Source of the DNA: an uncultured Saprospiraceae bacterium | GTDB taxonomy: Bacteria > Bacteroidota > Bacteroidia > Chitinophagales > Saprospiraceae | Direction of reading: 5' to 3' | Assembly (NCBI GenBank): GCA_943788055.1 | Contig: CALSOU010000012.1 | Location: 175,968-239,967, forward strand | DNA length: 64,000 bases | In this document: positions 53,455 through 63,377 of the stretch, piece by piece | How positions within the stretch are numbered: the first letter of the stretch is position 1 | Layout: each line of letters opens with the position of its first letter | The notes under the pieces: model-generated | Seen by the model: the letters and a program-made list of their open reading frames with translations, nothing else | Told to the model about the DNA's origin: nothing | Database searches by the model: none | Translations under genes and position numbers: made by a program

Positions 53455-53617
53455 GATTTTTAACGGCACTCATCCCCCGGGTTACACTGTCTCTTAGCAA
53501 TGAGCTGGCGCCATTGCTTTTTGGCTTTTATTGTGAGCCTTTCGGCTTGCGAGCGTTTTTTGATGGTGCTCATCAGGTGGTACTTTGTAGTGCTGCAATG
53601 AGCTGGCGCCATTGCTT
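53455..53617. repeat. Tandem 98-bp repeat with palindromic core
   Basis: The 21-bp block from GCAATGAGC to GCGCCATTGC occurs at 53497-53517 and again, identical, at 53595-53615. Each copy is preceded 42 bases earlier by a related T-rich start and a GGCACTCAT / GGTGCTCAT block, so the period is 98 bp. Each block is itself a near-palindrome (GCAATG...CATTGC around GGCGCC), and the upstream ACTCAT/GCTCAT can pair with its ATGAGC. The open frame that crosses it is not protein-like. Region 53213-53454 holds only a possible GIY-YIG nuclease remnant. Confidence 0.7.
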
Positions 53618-53733
53618 AGAGATTTTAATGATGGAATTGCACAAGCTGTCTCCACGAAAGGGGCATGAATTGGTTGATAGCCAAGATGGTTTGGAAACTA
53701 AAACGTCTTCAAGAGTAGATTAAAAAGTAAATA

Positions 53734-55360
53734 ATGAAAAAGTATTTAGTAAGATTTTCCGTTCTTCTCAGTTTTTTCCTGCTGATTTCTTTTGAGCTAA
53801 AGGCCCAAAACTATGAGTACGAGATCGAATTAGAAGCCGTAGAAATTGAGAATCTTGGGGGATTACAGTCTTTTGCAATTGGTTCATGGGATGGATATTC
53901 GATTTTGATTGGTGGTAGACTAGATGGCCTTCATCAAAGACAGCCATTTGCATCTTTTGATCAAGCGGGTCATAATACCCAGATATTTGTTGTGAATCCT
54001 GAATCAAAGGAAGTCTGGACGAAATCAGTATTAACTTTACCAACATCACTTAGAGAGCAAATGTCATCTACAAACATGCAGTTTACTCAATCTGATGATG
54101 AGCTTATTATTGCAGGTGGATATGGGTACTCTGCGAGCGCAGGTGATCATGTCACGTACGCGTTTTTAACGCGAATTGACCTCAAAGGACTTACGCAGTC
54201 TATAATTAATGGTACTAGTGATGATCCTTTGGACTCGCAATATTTTGAGCAGGTTTCCAACCCTAGGTTCGCAGTAACAGGTGGGAGATTACTCTCAATG
54301 GATGAAATGTATTATTTAGTAGGTGGTCATCGCTTTATGGGACGATACAATCCCATGGGGCCAGATCATGGACCTGGTTTTGAACAAGATTATACTTACG
54401 AAGCGCGAAGGTTTACAATTGTTGAAGCTAGTGAATTAGCTGTAGAGTTTATTGATCCTTTACATGATGAAATGCACATGCGTAGACGAGACTTTAATGT
54501 CGTCCCGTTTTTTCAAGACGGAAAAAAAGGAATAATAGCGTATTCTGGAGTTTTTCAACCGACAAGCGACGTACCTTGGTTGTATCCGGTCAAGATTACT
54601 GAAGAAGGAATAACTGCAGACGAATCATTCACACAGTATTTCAATCACTACCATTCAGCTAGTTTGCCGATATATGACCAAGAATCAGATGTGATGCATA
54701 CTTTGTTTTTTGGCGGTATTGCCCAGTTTTATATGGACAATGGTATGTTAGTCCAAGATAATGATATTCCTTTTGTGCAGACGATTGCTGATGTGCAACT
54801 ATCAAAAGAAGGTTTTAGCGAACATAAACTGAGTGCTGAAATGCCAGATTATCTCGGTGCAGGATCAGAATTTGTTTTTATTGATGGAGTGCCGAAATTC
54901 AGCGATGAGGTATTTGATGGCGATGCAATGGGAGATGATAAATTGGCTGTAGGATATATCTACGGTGGAATCAGAAGTTCTAAAGCCAATATCTTTTGGG
55001 AGAACAACGGTACTCAAAGTGAGGCTTCAAGCACTGTCTATAAGGTCTACTTAACTAGAACACAGACGGTTGCAACTGAGGAGACTCCAAGCAATTATTC
55101 TAAATTGCTGCTTTTATCCAAATCCAGCATCAAACATTCTAAAGATGTCTGTTAATCTGCAGCAGCCAACTCCGATTGATGTTGAAATTCGAAATGCTGA
55201 AGGGAAAATGATCCATCAGAGTCAAATAGCAGCATCAGAAACAACTTCGGGTTTCAATTTTTTCAAGTTGCAAGAAGCTAAAATCCCCTATGGAATGTAC
55301 ATGTACACGCTTACATTTGGTAATGAAACAGTAACTAGAAAGGTCGTGTGGTCGGAGTAG
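53734..55360 (+). pseudogene. Exported Kelch-like protein with T9SS sorting domain, frameshifted
   Basis: A protein of about 540 residues. It has a signal peptide ending at ELKAQ and a body with repeated hydrophobic-Gly-Gly blades (YSILIGGRLDG, ELIIAGGYGY, MYYLVGGHRF, HTLFFGGIAQ, VGYIYGGIRS), which suggests a Kelch-type propeller. It ends in a type IX secretion domain (YPNPASNILKMS, NAEGKMIHQSQ, YGMYMYTLTFGNE). The frame breaks at TTTT 55112-55115 exactly before YPNP; removing one T restores it. If real, the product is 473 residues without a sorting signal and would stay in the periplasm. Ligand unknown. Confidence 0.78.
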
Positions 55361-55365
55361 GAATG

Positions 55366-57639
55366 TTATTTCCTAATTCTAAAAGTGAATGTTATTCCTG
55401 GTGGTGGTGCATATGTTCTTTTCATTGGAAATTCGAAGCTCTTGTACTGAAAGGGAGTGACTTCTTTACCTTCAACTATCTTATAGGCACGATTGATTTT
55501 TAGATTCTTAAGATTTGAATAACTGTTTGGAAAGGGCCAAACGATCTGGCAAGATTCTATAGATTTTACCTTGCCTAATCCTACTTCCAGCCTCAAACTA
55601 TTACCACCAAAACTGGAACCACTCGTAACTTTTCGATAGATTGTTCTAAAATTCCCATCAATGTCTATTACATTGATCACTACTCGAGCACCGATGGCAT
55701 AACGATTTGATTGTACACCCTCTAGGTCAAGAATGATCCAATTGTTTTCTGATCCAGGATTCTTGAAGTATGCATTTTGAAAAAAAATCGCCTTCATATG
55801 CGCCTCCAAGAACGGTGTAAATATCTTGCTGACCATCTTGGTTGAAATCCGCAAACGATACACCATGTCCTTTTTGTAGGTGCCCCATGCCAGTTTGGAA
55901 ACTAACGTCCCTCGAAGATAGTCTTTCCATTTTTTTGTCTATTTTCGTAAACGATATTGGGTACAATTGATGAAATAGCTGGATCTCCGGTTGCTAGATA
56001 GAAATCCAAATCACCGTCGTTCTCTAAATCACCGAAGTTTGAACCCATTGTATAAAACAGCTTTTTCTAATCCATTCTTAGCATCAAGACTGATCATAGA
56101 TTGACCCTGATTTTGATAGATTATCGGACTAGCTCCGATATCTTGGTTTTGGTAATTAGCTCCTGCAGCGGAGCTAGGATTAATTGAACCGTCCTTCTTG
56201 CCGTAAGCTGTTACAAAAATGTCTTCGTTTCCGTCATTATTGTGATCGAAAGCCCAACAAGAGAAGGAAGCTTCTGGACCTTCGATATTCCATTTTTCTG
56301 TTACCTCTTCAAACAGAATTTTGTCAATTGTACATTTGTTCTCGAACAGCCGATTACCGCCTCTAAAATCGCTCAGAAATAGACTTGGATTTGTGGAGTT
56401 TTTGTTAAGGCAAATGGCTGTGCTTCCTTTAAAGAAGCCTTTGATATCTAATCCACTTTGTGCAATATGATTTGTAAAAGTTTCATCGCCATTATTGATC
56501 CACAATTCATTGGAAAAAGAAGCGCGTTTGCTACTTTCATTCGTTACAAAGAGATCCAAGAATCCATCTTGATTGATATCTGTCCACACAGAGGATTGAG
56601 TCGGAGCAAGAGTATAAATTTCAGCACGTCTAGTAATATCTGTAAATGTCCCGTCACCATTGTTCTTCAGAAGACTGTTGGGTAGTTTTCCTTGAGTTTC
56701 AAACCATCCACCTCGCATAACGAAGATGTCGAGGAAGCCATCATTGTTGAAGTCTGTATGGTTAATGTTCAACCCACCAAATATTTGATCAAGACCAGAT
56801 TGTTTTGTCTGATCTTCAAATCCATCCTCTCCCATGTTTGCATAGAATGTTAAATGGTCATTCTCGCCCCATGCTGAGCAAATGATATCGATGCGTCCAT
56901 CATTGTTGAAGTCATCAGCAACAAGGCCTCCCGCTAAGCCGTTAAAATCCACACCTAGCTGCCCCGCAATATTATTCCAACGACTTTTTTCGTCAATAAC
57001 GGGAAAGTTTATCGCTTTTGTACTTTTCTGTCGGCTCTTGTCGACGCCTAATGTTTGATATGCTACTGAAAGCAACCAAATTGCTTCAGTGTTATTTGGG
57101 TCTATGTCCAGTACTTTCAAGAGAATAGGTATGGCTTTTTCAGAACCTGTTTTGTTTATATGCTGAGCCTCAGCACTGAACGGGATAATACATGAAGTAC
57201 TAGTATGATTTTCGATACAATTCTGAAGTTCACCTTGCCGTAAGTAGATGGTCGCTTCCAGTAAAAGGAATTTCTGCTGAATTTGCGGCGGTAATTCGAT
57301 AGCTAGTTTGATCAAATTTAGCTTAACATCTTCAGTTACGTTAATTGCTTGTTCTATTTGATTTGATCGCAATAACTCTTTAATTAAGAGCAGTTGGACA
57401 TTTAACTTTGCAGGGTAGGCAGTATTTTTTACTTGATCCTGCATCATTTTAGCTCTTTTGGCATTGAAGAGGTAATCGATTTTGGTAGGATCAATTTTTT
57501 GATATCGCGACTGAATTTCTGTGAATGTATCTTCTTGTGCTTTCGGACTTATATTTTCGTCAGCGCAAGATAGCAGAATTAGGACAGTCAAGAGTGGAAG
57601 AACAGTAGTAAATCGGATTGCTTTATAAAGTCTTATCAA
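55366..57639 (-). pseudogene. ASPIC/UnbV (CRTAC1-like) VCBS-repeat lipoprotein, three frameshifts
   Basis: A lipoprotein (signal ending ILLSC) of about 750 residues. It has an N-terminal TPR-like helical part, FG-GAP/VCBS calcium loops (DFNNDGRID, DFNNDGFLD, DINQDGFLD, DHNNDGNED, DLENDGDLD, DFNQDGQQD) and the C-terminal ASPIC/UnbV domain (ILDLEGVQSNRYAIGARV, SIESCQIVWPF). The first 536 codons are intact. Then one-base insertions occur near 56046-56052, at CCC 55909-55911 and in the A8 run at 55780-55787; removing one base at each restores the family sequence throughout. Either a recent pseudogene or sequence error. The role is surface glycan or ligand binding by analogy only. Confidence 0.8.
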
Positions 57640-57670
57640 TTGCAGTAGTTTAGCGTCACGTAAAAATAGT

Positions 57671-57865
57671 CGTTTTCATGAATTTGCGAAAGCATTGGGC
57701 ATTGTTCCATCAGACTACAGGCATTTTACATTCTTTACACATCATCCGTTTGAGTCTTCATTTATCTTGGAAATCCTATACAATTATAACAATGGATGTT
57801 TTGAGAATATTCCGCTTGAATGACTGGTGACAATCATTGATGATGCGATGGATGGAGGATATTAA
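57671..57865 (+). pseudogene. Possible gene fragment with one in-frame stop
   Basis: In one frame 57671-57865 reads as protein-like sequence (FAKALGIVPSDYRHFTFFTHHP, ILEILYNYNNGCFENIPLE) with a TGA just before LVTIIDDAMDGGY, where TGG would fit. It has no start codon or neighbour to support it. It may be the end of a lost gene, or chance. Confidence 0.25.
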
Positions 57866-57904
57866 TTGGTTTTGGATGGAGATGTTAACGAGAAGATATT
57901 TCAA

Positions 57905-58801
57905 TTATGCGATTTCTTTCCCAGTACTTGCTTGGTAAATAGTATACCAATCTTCGGTTGAAATTTCAGTCTCAAGTCCTTCCAAAACGGAGGCAATCCT
58001 CAGAATTTTTGTACTACCTAGAATAGGAGTTATTCTGGAAGGATGTTTACGAATCCAAGCTATTAGAAGAACATCTAGACTGCAGTTGTACTTGTTACAG
58101 AGTGATTTGCAGAGTTCTTTGAGTGCCCGATGTTCCTGCTTGATATTATCCTTGAAAAGAGCACCAGCTGCAAGTGGCGACCAAGCAGTAGACTTGATAC
58201 CACTTTCATAGCAAAAATTTATGGTATCATCATTCAGAGGATCGAGATGCGTCACGCTAAATTCATATTGATGATTGTCTATTTGTACATACTTCGATAA
58301 TAATTTCATTTGACCAGGAGTAAAATTACTTACTCCAAAGTATCTGATTTTTCCAGATTGCTTCAATTGATCAACTGCCTCTGCAATTTCTTGCGGATTC
58401 ATTAGAAAGTCTGGCCTATGAATTAAAAATAGGTCGATATAATCTGTGTGGAAATTTTTGAGACTATGTTCTGCTGACTTTATAATATGTTTTGCACTTG
58501 AATCATATGATTTCAATTTATGATCTGGCCAATTCTCACTTACAAGTTTAATTCCACATTTCGTGGTTATTTGCATCTTTTGCCTTAAAGCTGTTCTTGA
58601 TCTTAGAACCTCTCCGAATTCTGCTTCAGTTGTATAGGAACCATAAATATCAGCATGATCAAAGTCACTAACCCCTAGATCCAAGCACTGCTCAATAAAT
58701 GATTCGTAGGCTTTGGTGTCCATTTGAGCTCCCCATTGACCGAGTCGCATAGTACCTATGATAAGTGGAGAAAATTGAAGATTAGTAGATGGGTGTGACA
58801 A
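57905..58801 (-). CDS. Aldo/keto reductase
   Basis: A 298-residue NADPH-dependent reductase of the YdhF-like group. The catalytic tetrad is visible: Asp in DFDHADIYG, Tyr in the same segment, Lys in TTKCGIK and His in LFLIHRPD. The cofactor-binding end is ITPILGSTKILRI. Cytosolic; substrate unknown. The 280 bp downstream on the dnaA side contain only the dnaA terminator. Confidence 0.92.
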   Translation of the reverse strand: MSHPSTNLQFSPLIIGTMRLGQWGAQMDTKAYESFIEQCLDLGVSDFDHADIYGSYTTEAEFGEVLRSRTALRQKMQITTKCGIKLVSENWPDHKLKSYDSSAKHIIKSAEHSLKNFHTDYIDLFLIHRPDFLMNPQEIAEAVDQLKQSGKIRYFGVSNFTPGQMKLLSKYVQIDNHQYEFSVTHLDPLNDDTINFCYESGIKSTAWSPLAAGALFKDNIKQEHRALKELCKSLCNKYNCSLDVLLIAWIRKHPSRITPILGSTKILRIASVLEGLETEISTEDWYTIYQASTGKEIA

Positions 58802-59018
58802 TGTAATTATTTTATTTGCGTGAGATAATCAATAATAGTTTTTGAAGTAGGCTTCAGCTATTTGGTAAAAATAGAAGGTATTCTATCAATATAGGTATAT
58901 AGCCATTAAGTAATTAGATTCAAAGTTTAGAAAGTATAATTAAGCTGATTTGTTGTCAATGTAGACTATCAGCATAACCTAAATACTTTCAATTTTCAAT
59001 CTATAAAAGGCTCTAAAA

Positions 59019-59051
59019 CAAAAAAATGCCTCCTGATATTTCAGAAGGCAT
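59019..59051 (-). terminator. Terminator of dnaA
   Basis: ATGCCTCCTGA (59026-59036) with TCAGAAGGCAT (59041-59051), 4-nt loop, an 11-bp stem with one mismatch. On the minus strand it runs into a T7 tract. It lies 31 bp past the dnaA stop. Confidence 0.85.
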
Positions 59052-59081
59052 CGTGTTTCTTTTTGATTCGTTTTACTGTAT

Positions 59082-60485
59082 TTAAGCTAAGTTAAGTTGC
59101 ATCCGTTTTTCAAGATTGGCAACTGTATCCTTGAAAGCTACATCTGTGTCCATCCTGTCTTTAATGGTTTTACACGAATGTAAAATTGTGCTGTGATCTC
59201 TTCCACCGAAATACTTTCCAATGGATTTTAAACTATTTTTTGTGTATTCTTTGCTGAAGTAAATCGATAGGTGTCTTGCCAATGCAACGTCTTGCTTCCT
59301 AGTTTTACTACCTAGTTTGTCAACTGGTATATTGTAATGTTCGGCAACCATCTCCTTGATCAAGTCAACCGTTATTTCACGATTATCGTTGTTATTGAAT
59401 CGCTGAATTACCTCCCTTGCTAAGGTCATATCAATTGCTCGCTGATTCAATGTTGCCTGAGCAATTAACTGAATAAGAATACCTTCGAGTTCTCGAACGT
59501 TATTCTTAACATGCATGCAAATGTAGTGACTTACATCTCTAGGTACTTCTATTTTCTCTTGCGACATCTTTGCTTCCATAATGGCAATTCGAGTTTCAAG
59601 ATCTGGTCTGTGAAGATCAGCTTCGAGTCCCCATTTAAATCTCGACAATAATCGGTCTTGTACCCCCTTCATTTCATTGGGTGCACAATCGGAAGTAAGG
59701 ATGATTTGCTTTCCACAATGCTTCAAGTGATTGAAAATATTGAAGAAGATCTCTTGAGTTTTCTGTTTCTCTGACAGAAACTGGATATCATCTACAATCA
59801 GGACATCAACAAGTTGATAGAAATTGACGAAATCATTTACAGATCCGTTTCTGATAGACTGAATAAGCTGATTGGTAAATTTTTCTGTTGAAACGTAAAG
59901 GACGTTTTTGTTTGGATGGCTCGAAATAACTTCGTTTCCAATAGCCTGAGCTAAATGGGTTTTGCCTAACCCTACATCACCGTATATGAATAAAGGGTTG
60001 AATGCAGTTTCTCCAGGTTTGTTGGCAATCGCTTTTCCAGCTGAACGTGCAAGAGTGTTACAATCGCCTTCTATGTAATTGTCAAGTCTGTAAGCTGTGT
60101 TTAGCTGTGGACTGAATTTTACTCGCTTAATTCCAGGTATTACAAAGGGGTTTTGTATTTGATCAGGAGAGACGCCGATGGCATCTTCTAATTCATCATC
60201 TGAATGTTTCTGAGGCGTGCCATTTTGATGGCTTTCTACTTTGAATCTATATTCTAATCTGCCGCCTTTTCCCAAAACTTCTGTAAGGGCTAGTTTTAAT
60301 ACTTGAAGGTGATTCTCTTCCAGCCACTCATAGAAGAATTTATTAGGGACTTCTATAGTTAGTATTTCAGCAGCTAATTTAACAGCTTTTATAGGTTCAA
60401 ACCAGGTTTTGAAGGTTTGGTTATTGACATGTTCTTTAATGACAGTCAGGCACCTTTCCCACGCGCCTAAGTAATCTTTTTTCAT
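59082..60485 (-). CDS. dnaA: Chromosomal replication initiator DnaA
   Basis: A 467-residue AAA+ initiator. Domain I is AWERCLTVIKEHVNNQTFKTWFEPIKAV. The Walker A is GDVGLGKTHLAQAIGN, Walker B is VDVLIVDDIQFLSEKQKT, and the sensor 2 region is NVRELEGILIQL. The DNA-binding signature of domain IV is GGRDHSTILHSCKTI. All are intact. No DnaA boxes are visible in the 361-bp upstream gap, so the replication origin is probably elsewhere. It is a single-gene unit with its own terminator. Confidence 0.97.
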   Translation of the reverse strand: MKKDYLGAWERCLTVIKEHVNNQTFKTWFEPIKAVKLAAEILTIEVPNKFFYEWLEENHLQVLKLALTEVLGKGGRLEYRFKVESHQNGTPQKHSDDELEDAIGVSPDQIQNPFVIPGIKRVKFSPQLNTAYRLDNYIEGDCNTLARSAGKAIANKPGETAFNPLFIYGDVGLGKTHLAQAIGNEVISSHPNKNVLYVSTEKFTNQLIQSIRNGSVNDFVNFYQLVDVLIVDDIQFLSEKQKTQEIFFNIFNHLKHCGKQIILTSDCAPNEMKGVQDRLLSRFKWGLEADLHRPDLETRIAIMEAKMSQEKIEVPRDVSHYICMHVKNNVRELEGILIQLIAQATLNQRAIDMTLAREVIQRFNNNDNREITVDLIKEMVAEHYNIPVDKLGSKTRKQDVALARHLSIYFSKEYTKNSLKSIGKYFGGRDHSTILHSCKTIKDRMDTDVAFKDTVANLEKRMQLNLA

Positions 60486-60675
60486 CTTTAGCTTGGTTTT
60501 AACAGTTTTTTGGCTACTTGATAGTAAACAAAAACAGTTTGAGATATTTCCGGCTCAATAGAAATACCAGTTGGTTTTGAAAAATTACTTATCGGTATCA
60601 TTTGGTTCTTTTGGAAAGTTCTCAGGTTTCCAAAATCTATGCATGGATGACTATATCCATGGGAATAAAAATAGA

Positions 60676-60709
60676 CAAATCTAAATCACATATAAAAATA
60701 TATCATCAA
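60676..60709 (-). promoter_or_regulatory. Candidate promoter of dnaA
   Basis: On the minus strand TTG (60709-60707), 23-nt gap, TAGATTTG (60683-60676). It matches the consensus but lies 190 nt before the start codon in a very AT-rich stretch that also holds other TATATTTG boxes (60757-60764, 60806-60813), so chance matches are possible. The rest of 60486-60846 has no other visible feature. Confidence 0.4.
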
Positions 60710-60846
60710 TATTTTTAAGGAAATAGATTTGCTCGGTCGGTTACTGTCTCCGCGTGCAAATATATAGAAATAGAACGCAGTTAAAGGCCTCATCTACCTC
60801 CAAATCAAATATATTTTTTTTTCAGTTATATTTAATGTTAGAATTA

Positions 60847-61793
60847 TCAATAGGCTCTTGTAAAAAATTTATTTTTACAACTGAAACATTTGTTTTTTTG
60901 GTTCTTTTCTAGTACTACATCAATTCTTCCTAGCATTAAGCCAGCCCATCCTACTTGATTAATGAGAACCGTTTCTCCATCCTTGTTCTTTCTTTGATCA
61001 ATATCTCTCAAGAATGTGTTGTGTATGTCTCCACCAAGGATTATATCAATATTCCTTGTTGTTCTTGCCATCCTCACATCTGATGGTCGATTCGTTTTCG
61101 TACAAATAGCCGAGATGAGATAGACAGATCAACTAAGTCGCATTTTTTCTTCCTTTTTTTAAATGAGTTGCGATTTTTCTTCCGCTCTTTCATACGGCTC
61201 TTTGCATTGAACGTTACCTGTTAGGTTTTTTGGGCACGAGCCCATTTAATTCTATCCCAATTCCAAAAACTCCAATGCGCATTTCCACCTTTACTAAATA
61301 TCTTATAAGGTTTCACGACATCCTTTAAGGGAGTATCCTTCAAATCATAGTTGTAGTTGAGCATGTCAAATTTGGCCTTGTCGCATCTTTCAGCTAGGAC
61401 ATCTATTCCGGCATCAAAATCGTGATTTCCCATCGTTGCAGCATCATAGCCCATCTCATCCATTAGCTGAAATTCAAGTTCTCCACCAAAAAAATTAAAA
61501 TAAGGTGTCCCTTGAAAAATATCCCCACTATCCAGGAGCAAAACATGCTCTTCGACATCTCGGATTGATTGGATTAAGGATGCTCTGCGAGCGGCTCCTC
61601 CTTTGCCGCCATTTCGGCTTCCGTTATCAGGAAATGGCTCAATTCGCGAATGCACGTCGTTGGTATGTAAGATTGTAAGATAAGCTAGTTCTTCTTTTAG
61701 AAATGTGCTTGAAATGGGATTAAAAAGTGGGCTTGTGACTGATCCCATTACAGCTGAATATCCAATATTCTTGATAAATGATCTTCGTTTCAT
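60847..61793 (-). pseudogene. 5'-nucleotidase/metallophosphatase catalytic domain, multiply frameshifted
   Basis: Catalytic half of a bifunctional metallophosphatase/5'-nucleotidase. Tat-like N-terminus (MKRRSFIKNIGYSAVMG), then LTILHTNDVHSRIEP, LDSGDIFQGTPYFNFFGGELEF, MGNHDFDAG and, after the breaks, IILGGDIHNTF. Between 61079 and 61285 at least five single-base insertions are needed to follow the protein (IGVFGIGIELNGLVPKNLTGNVQC, KCDLVICLSHLGYLYENEST). Each removal restores family sequence at once. A true pseudogene would rarely keep such conservation between so many insertions, so a sequence-error cluster is plausible here. It lies 10 bp after its partner gene. Confidence 0.75.
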
Positions 61794-61803
61794 TGCTGCT
61801 CGT

Positions 61804-62571
61804 TTAGGGTTTGATAATAATTCTATCGGTTAATTCCGCACTTTGTACTTTGTCCGGTTCATTCTCTAGATGCTCAATAAGTAAGTCTCTTATCCTGACA
61901 CCCAGATTCTCTCGGTTTTGATTGATAAGATAGTCGCTTCCGTCACCTCCATTTGCTATGTAATCAGGCAATGCGAACCGGTAGTCCTTAGTTGGATCTA
62001 CTGTTTGACCGTTGATATATAGACTCTCAATCTTGTCCTCTTTAATCATTAGACGTACTTGATCGCTGATAGGCCAACCGCCACTCTTAGCAATTCTTTC
62101 GAAAAGTCTGTTAATAACAAGTCCCTTTGCTTCAATGATCACAAGCTCATTATCGAAAGGCATGATTTCATAGATCTCACGAACGGTAATTGGTCCTGCA
62201 TCCAGACTAGGAACACGTATTCCACCATAATTTTGAATAGCAAAATCTACGGATCTACTTGATCGTTTTGTTGCTTCTTCAAACATGATATCCGTCATCC
62301 AATTACCTAGCGTAGATTCAGGTTTTCCTTTTGTAATTGCTTTGTCGCTATTTCCGATAACTACGTCCATTAAGCTATCAAGCTGCATTTTATAAGGAAG
62401 AATCAGTGCATTGATTGAGGAATCAGGAGGAATGAGCTCAGTGATTTCGTAGCGATGTTCGGAAGCATCTGCAAGTTGGAATACTTTGCCGCAGGAAATA
62501 GTACTTAATATTAAAGCAAAAACGATAGAGAAGTTCAAGCTTTTAGAGATGGATGAACTGGTCAGCCTCAT
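61804..62571 (-). CDS. 5'-nucleotidase C-terminal domain lipoprotein
   Basis: A 255-residue lipoprotein (signal ending STISC) carrying the substrate-binding 5'-nucleotidase C domain (GNWMTDIMFEEA, FAIQNYGGIRVPSL, GPITVREIYEIMPFDNELV, LPDYIANGGDGSDYL). In most bacteria this domain is fused behind the metallophosphatase domain; here it is a separate gene, followed 10 bp later by the catalytic half. Split pairs of this kind are common in Bacteroidota. I start at the ATG giving MRLTSSSISK; it comes 10 bp after the previous stop. Extracytoplasmic nucleotide hydrolysis is the likely job if the partner works. Confidence 0.87.
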   Translation of the reverse strand: MRLTSSSISKSLNFSIVFALILSTISCGKVFQLADASEHRYEITELIPPDSSINALILPYKMQLDSLMDVVIGNSDKAITKGKPESTLGNWMTDIMFEEATKRSSRSVDFAIQNYGGIRVPSLDAGPITVREIYEIMPFDNELVIIEAKGLVINRLFERIAKSGGWPISDQVRLMIKEDKIESLYINGQTVDPTKDYRFALPDYIANGGDGSDYLINQNRENLGVRIRDLLIEHLENEPDKVQSAELTDRIIIKP

Positions 62572-62581
62572 AAGATACAGT

Positions 62582-63127
62582 TTAGAGATTAAGAACTGTT
62601 GCTGCTTCACTTCGTAATGCTAGCTTTGCTTGATCTGCGGGATTTAGTTTAACTTCCTGCATTTTATTTTGTAATTGTCGCAGGAAGTCTTGCGACGTAG
62701 CTTCTGTTTTGCAGTTCTCATAAGCTGCACGTATAAGATTGACAGTTCCCGTTCTTGCTTGCGAAAGGACTTGCCATAAAGTCTCTGAAACATAGATCTG
62801 TTGAGCAGAATTGTGCTCATATTCCTTTTGAACAGAGATTAGCATGGCTTGCATTAGATCTTGAGCATTTATGTCTTTTTGATTGAGTCTCAAAGCCATG
62901 TTGACGACATCCATACGGTCGGCATAGAGCATTAGTCGCTCGTAAGCCTGTAGTTTGATAGTCATTGTCTTGTCTCTGTTCTGTGTTCTATCTTTGATCA
63001 AGGCAATCTCCTGCTGCGCCTGAAAGAACTGCTTGGATAGATAGTAGACCGTAATAAATACAATTAGGGCTGGAACGGTATATTTGATGACCTCGATGAT
63101 CGCAATTCCCCAGTTTGGTTCTGCCAT
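62582..63127 (-). CDS. DUF7935-like single-pass membrane protein
   Basis: A 181-residue protein with one N-terminal membrane helix (YTVPALIVFITVYYLS) and a long helical, charged domain (TIKLQAYERLMLYADRM). The KLQAYERL motif is typical of the DUF7935 group of Bacteroidota membrane proteins of unknown function. I start at the ATG giving MAEPNWGIA; the 12 codons before it do not fit. First gene of the minus-strand unit with the nucleotidase pair. Confidence 0.7.
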   Translation of the reverse strand: MAEPNWGIAIIEVIKYTVPALIVFITVYYLSKQFFQAQQEIALIKDRTQNRDKTMTIKLQAYERLMLYADRMDVVNMALRLNQKDINAQDLMQAMLISVQKEYEHNSAQQIYVSETLWQVLSQARTGTVNLIRAAYENCKTEATSQDFLRQLQNKMQEVKLNPADQAKLALRSEAATVLNL

Positions 63128-63377
63128 AGTAATGATTGTTTTTGTTTTAGGGCTTACGCCCAAAATAGTTCGACGATTGGAAGCTGTTTTCGCAGTCTAT
63201 CAAGCGACAGAACATTTAAATTCTTTGTTGCAAATGTAAAATTAATCTATACTTGAACTATGTTTCTGTATCATTCCATTTATTTTTGTGGAAACTATTT
63301 AAGATTTGTGTATGTTATTCTTCTTAGAATTACATCGCAAAAATCGCTGTTATTAATAATACAAACTTAGAAGAGAT

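Noticed and set aside
53322..53723. 133-residue plus-strand frame over the tandem repeat
   Set aside because: It encodes the palindromic repeat twice, has mixed composition and no recognisable domain. The repeat explains the sequence better.
60486..60846. Replication origin upstream of dnaA
   Set aside because: I looked for TTATCCACA-type boxes and saw none; AT-richness alone is not enough.
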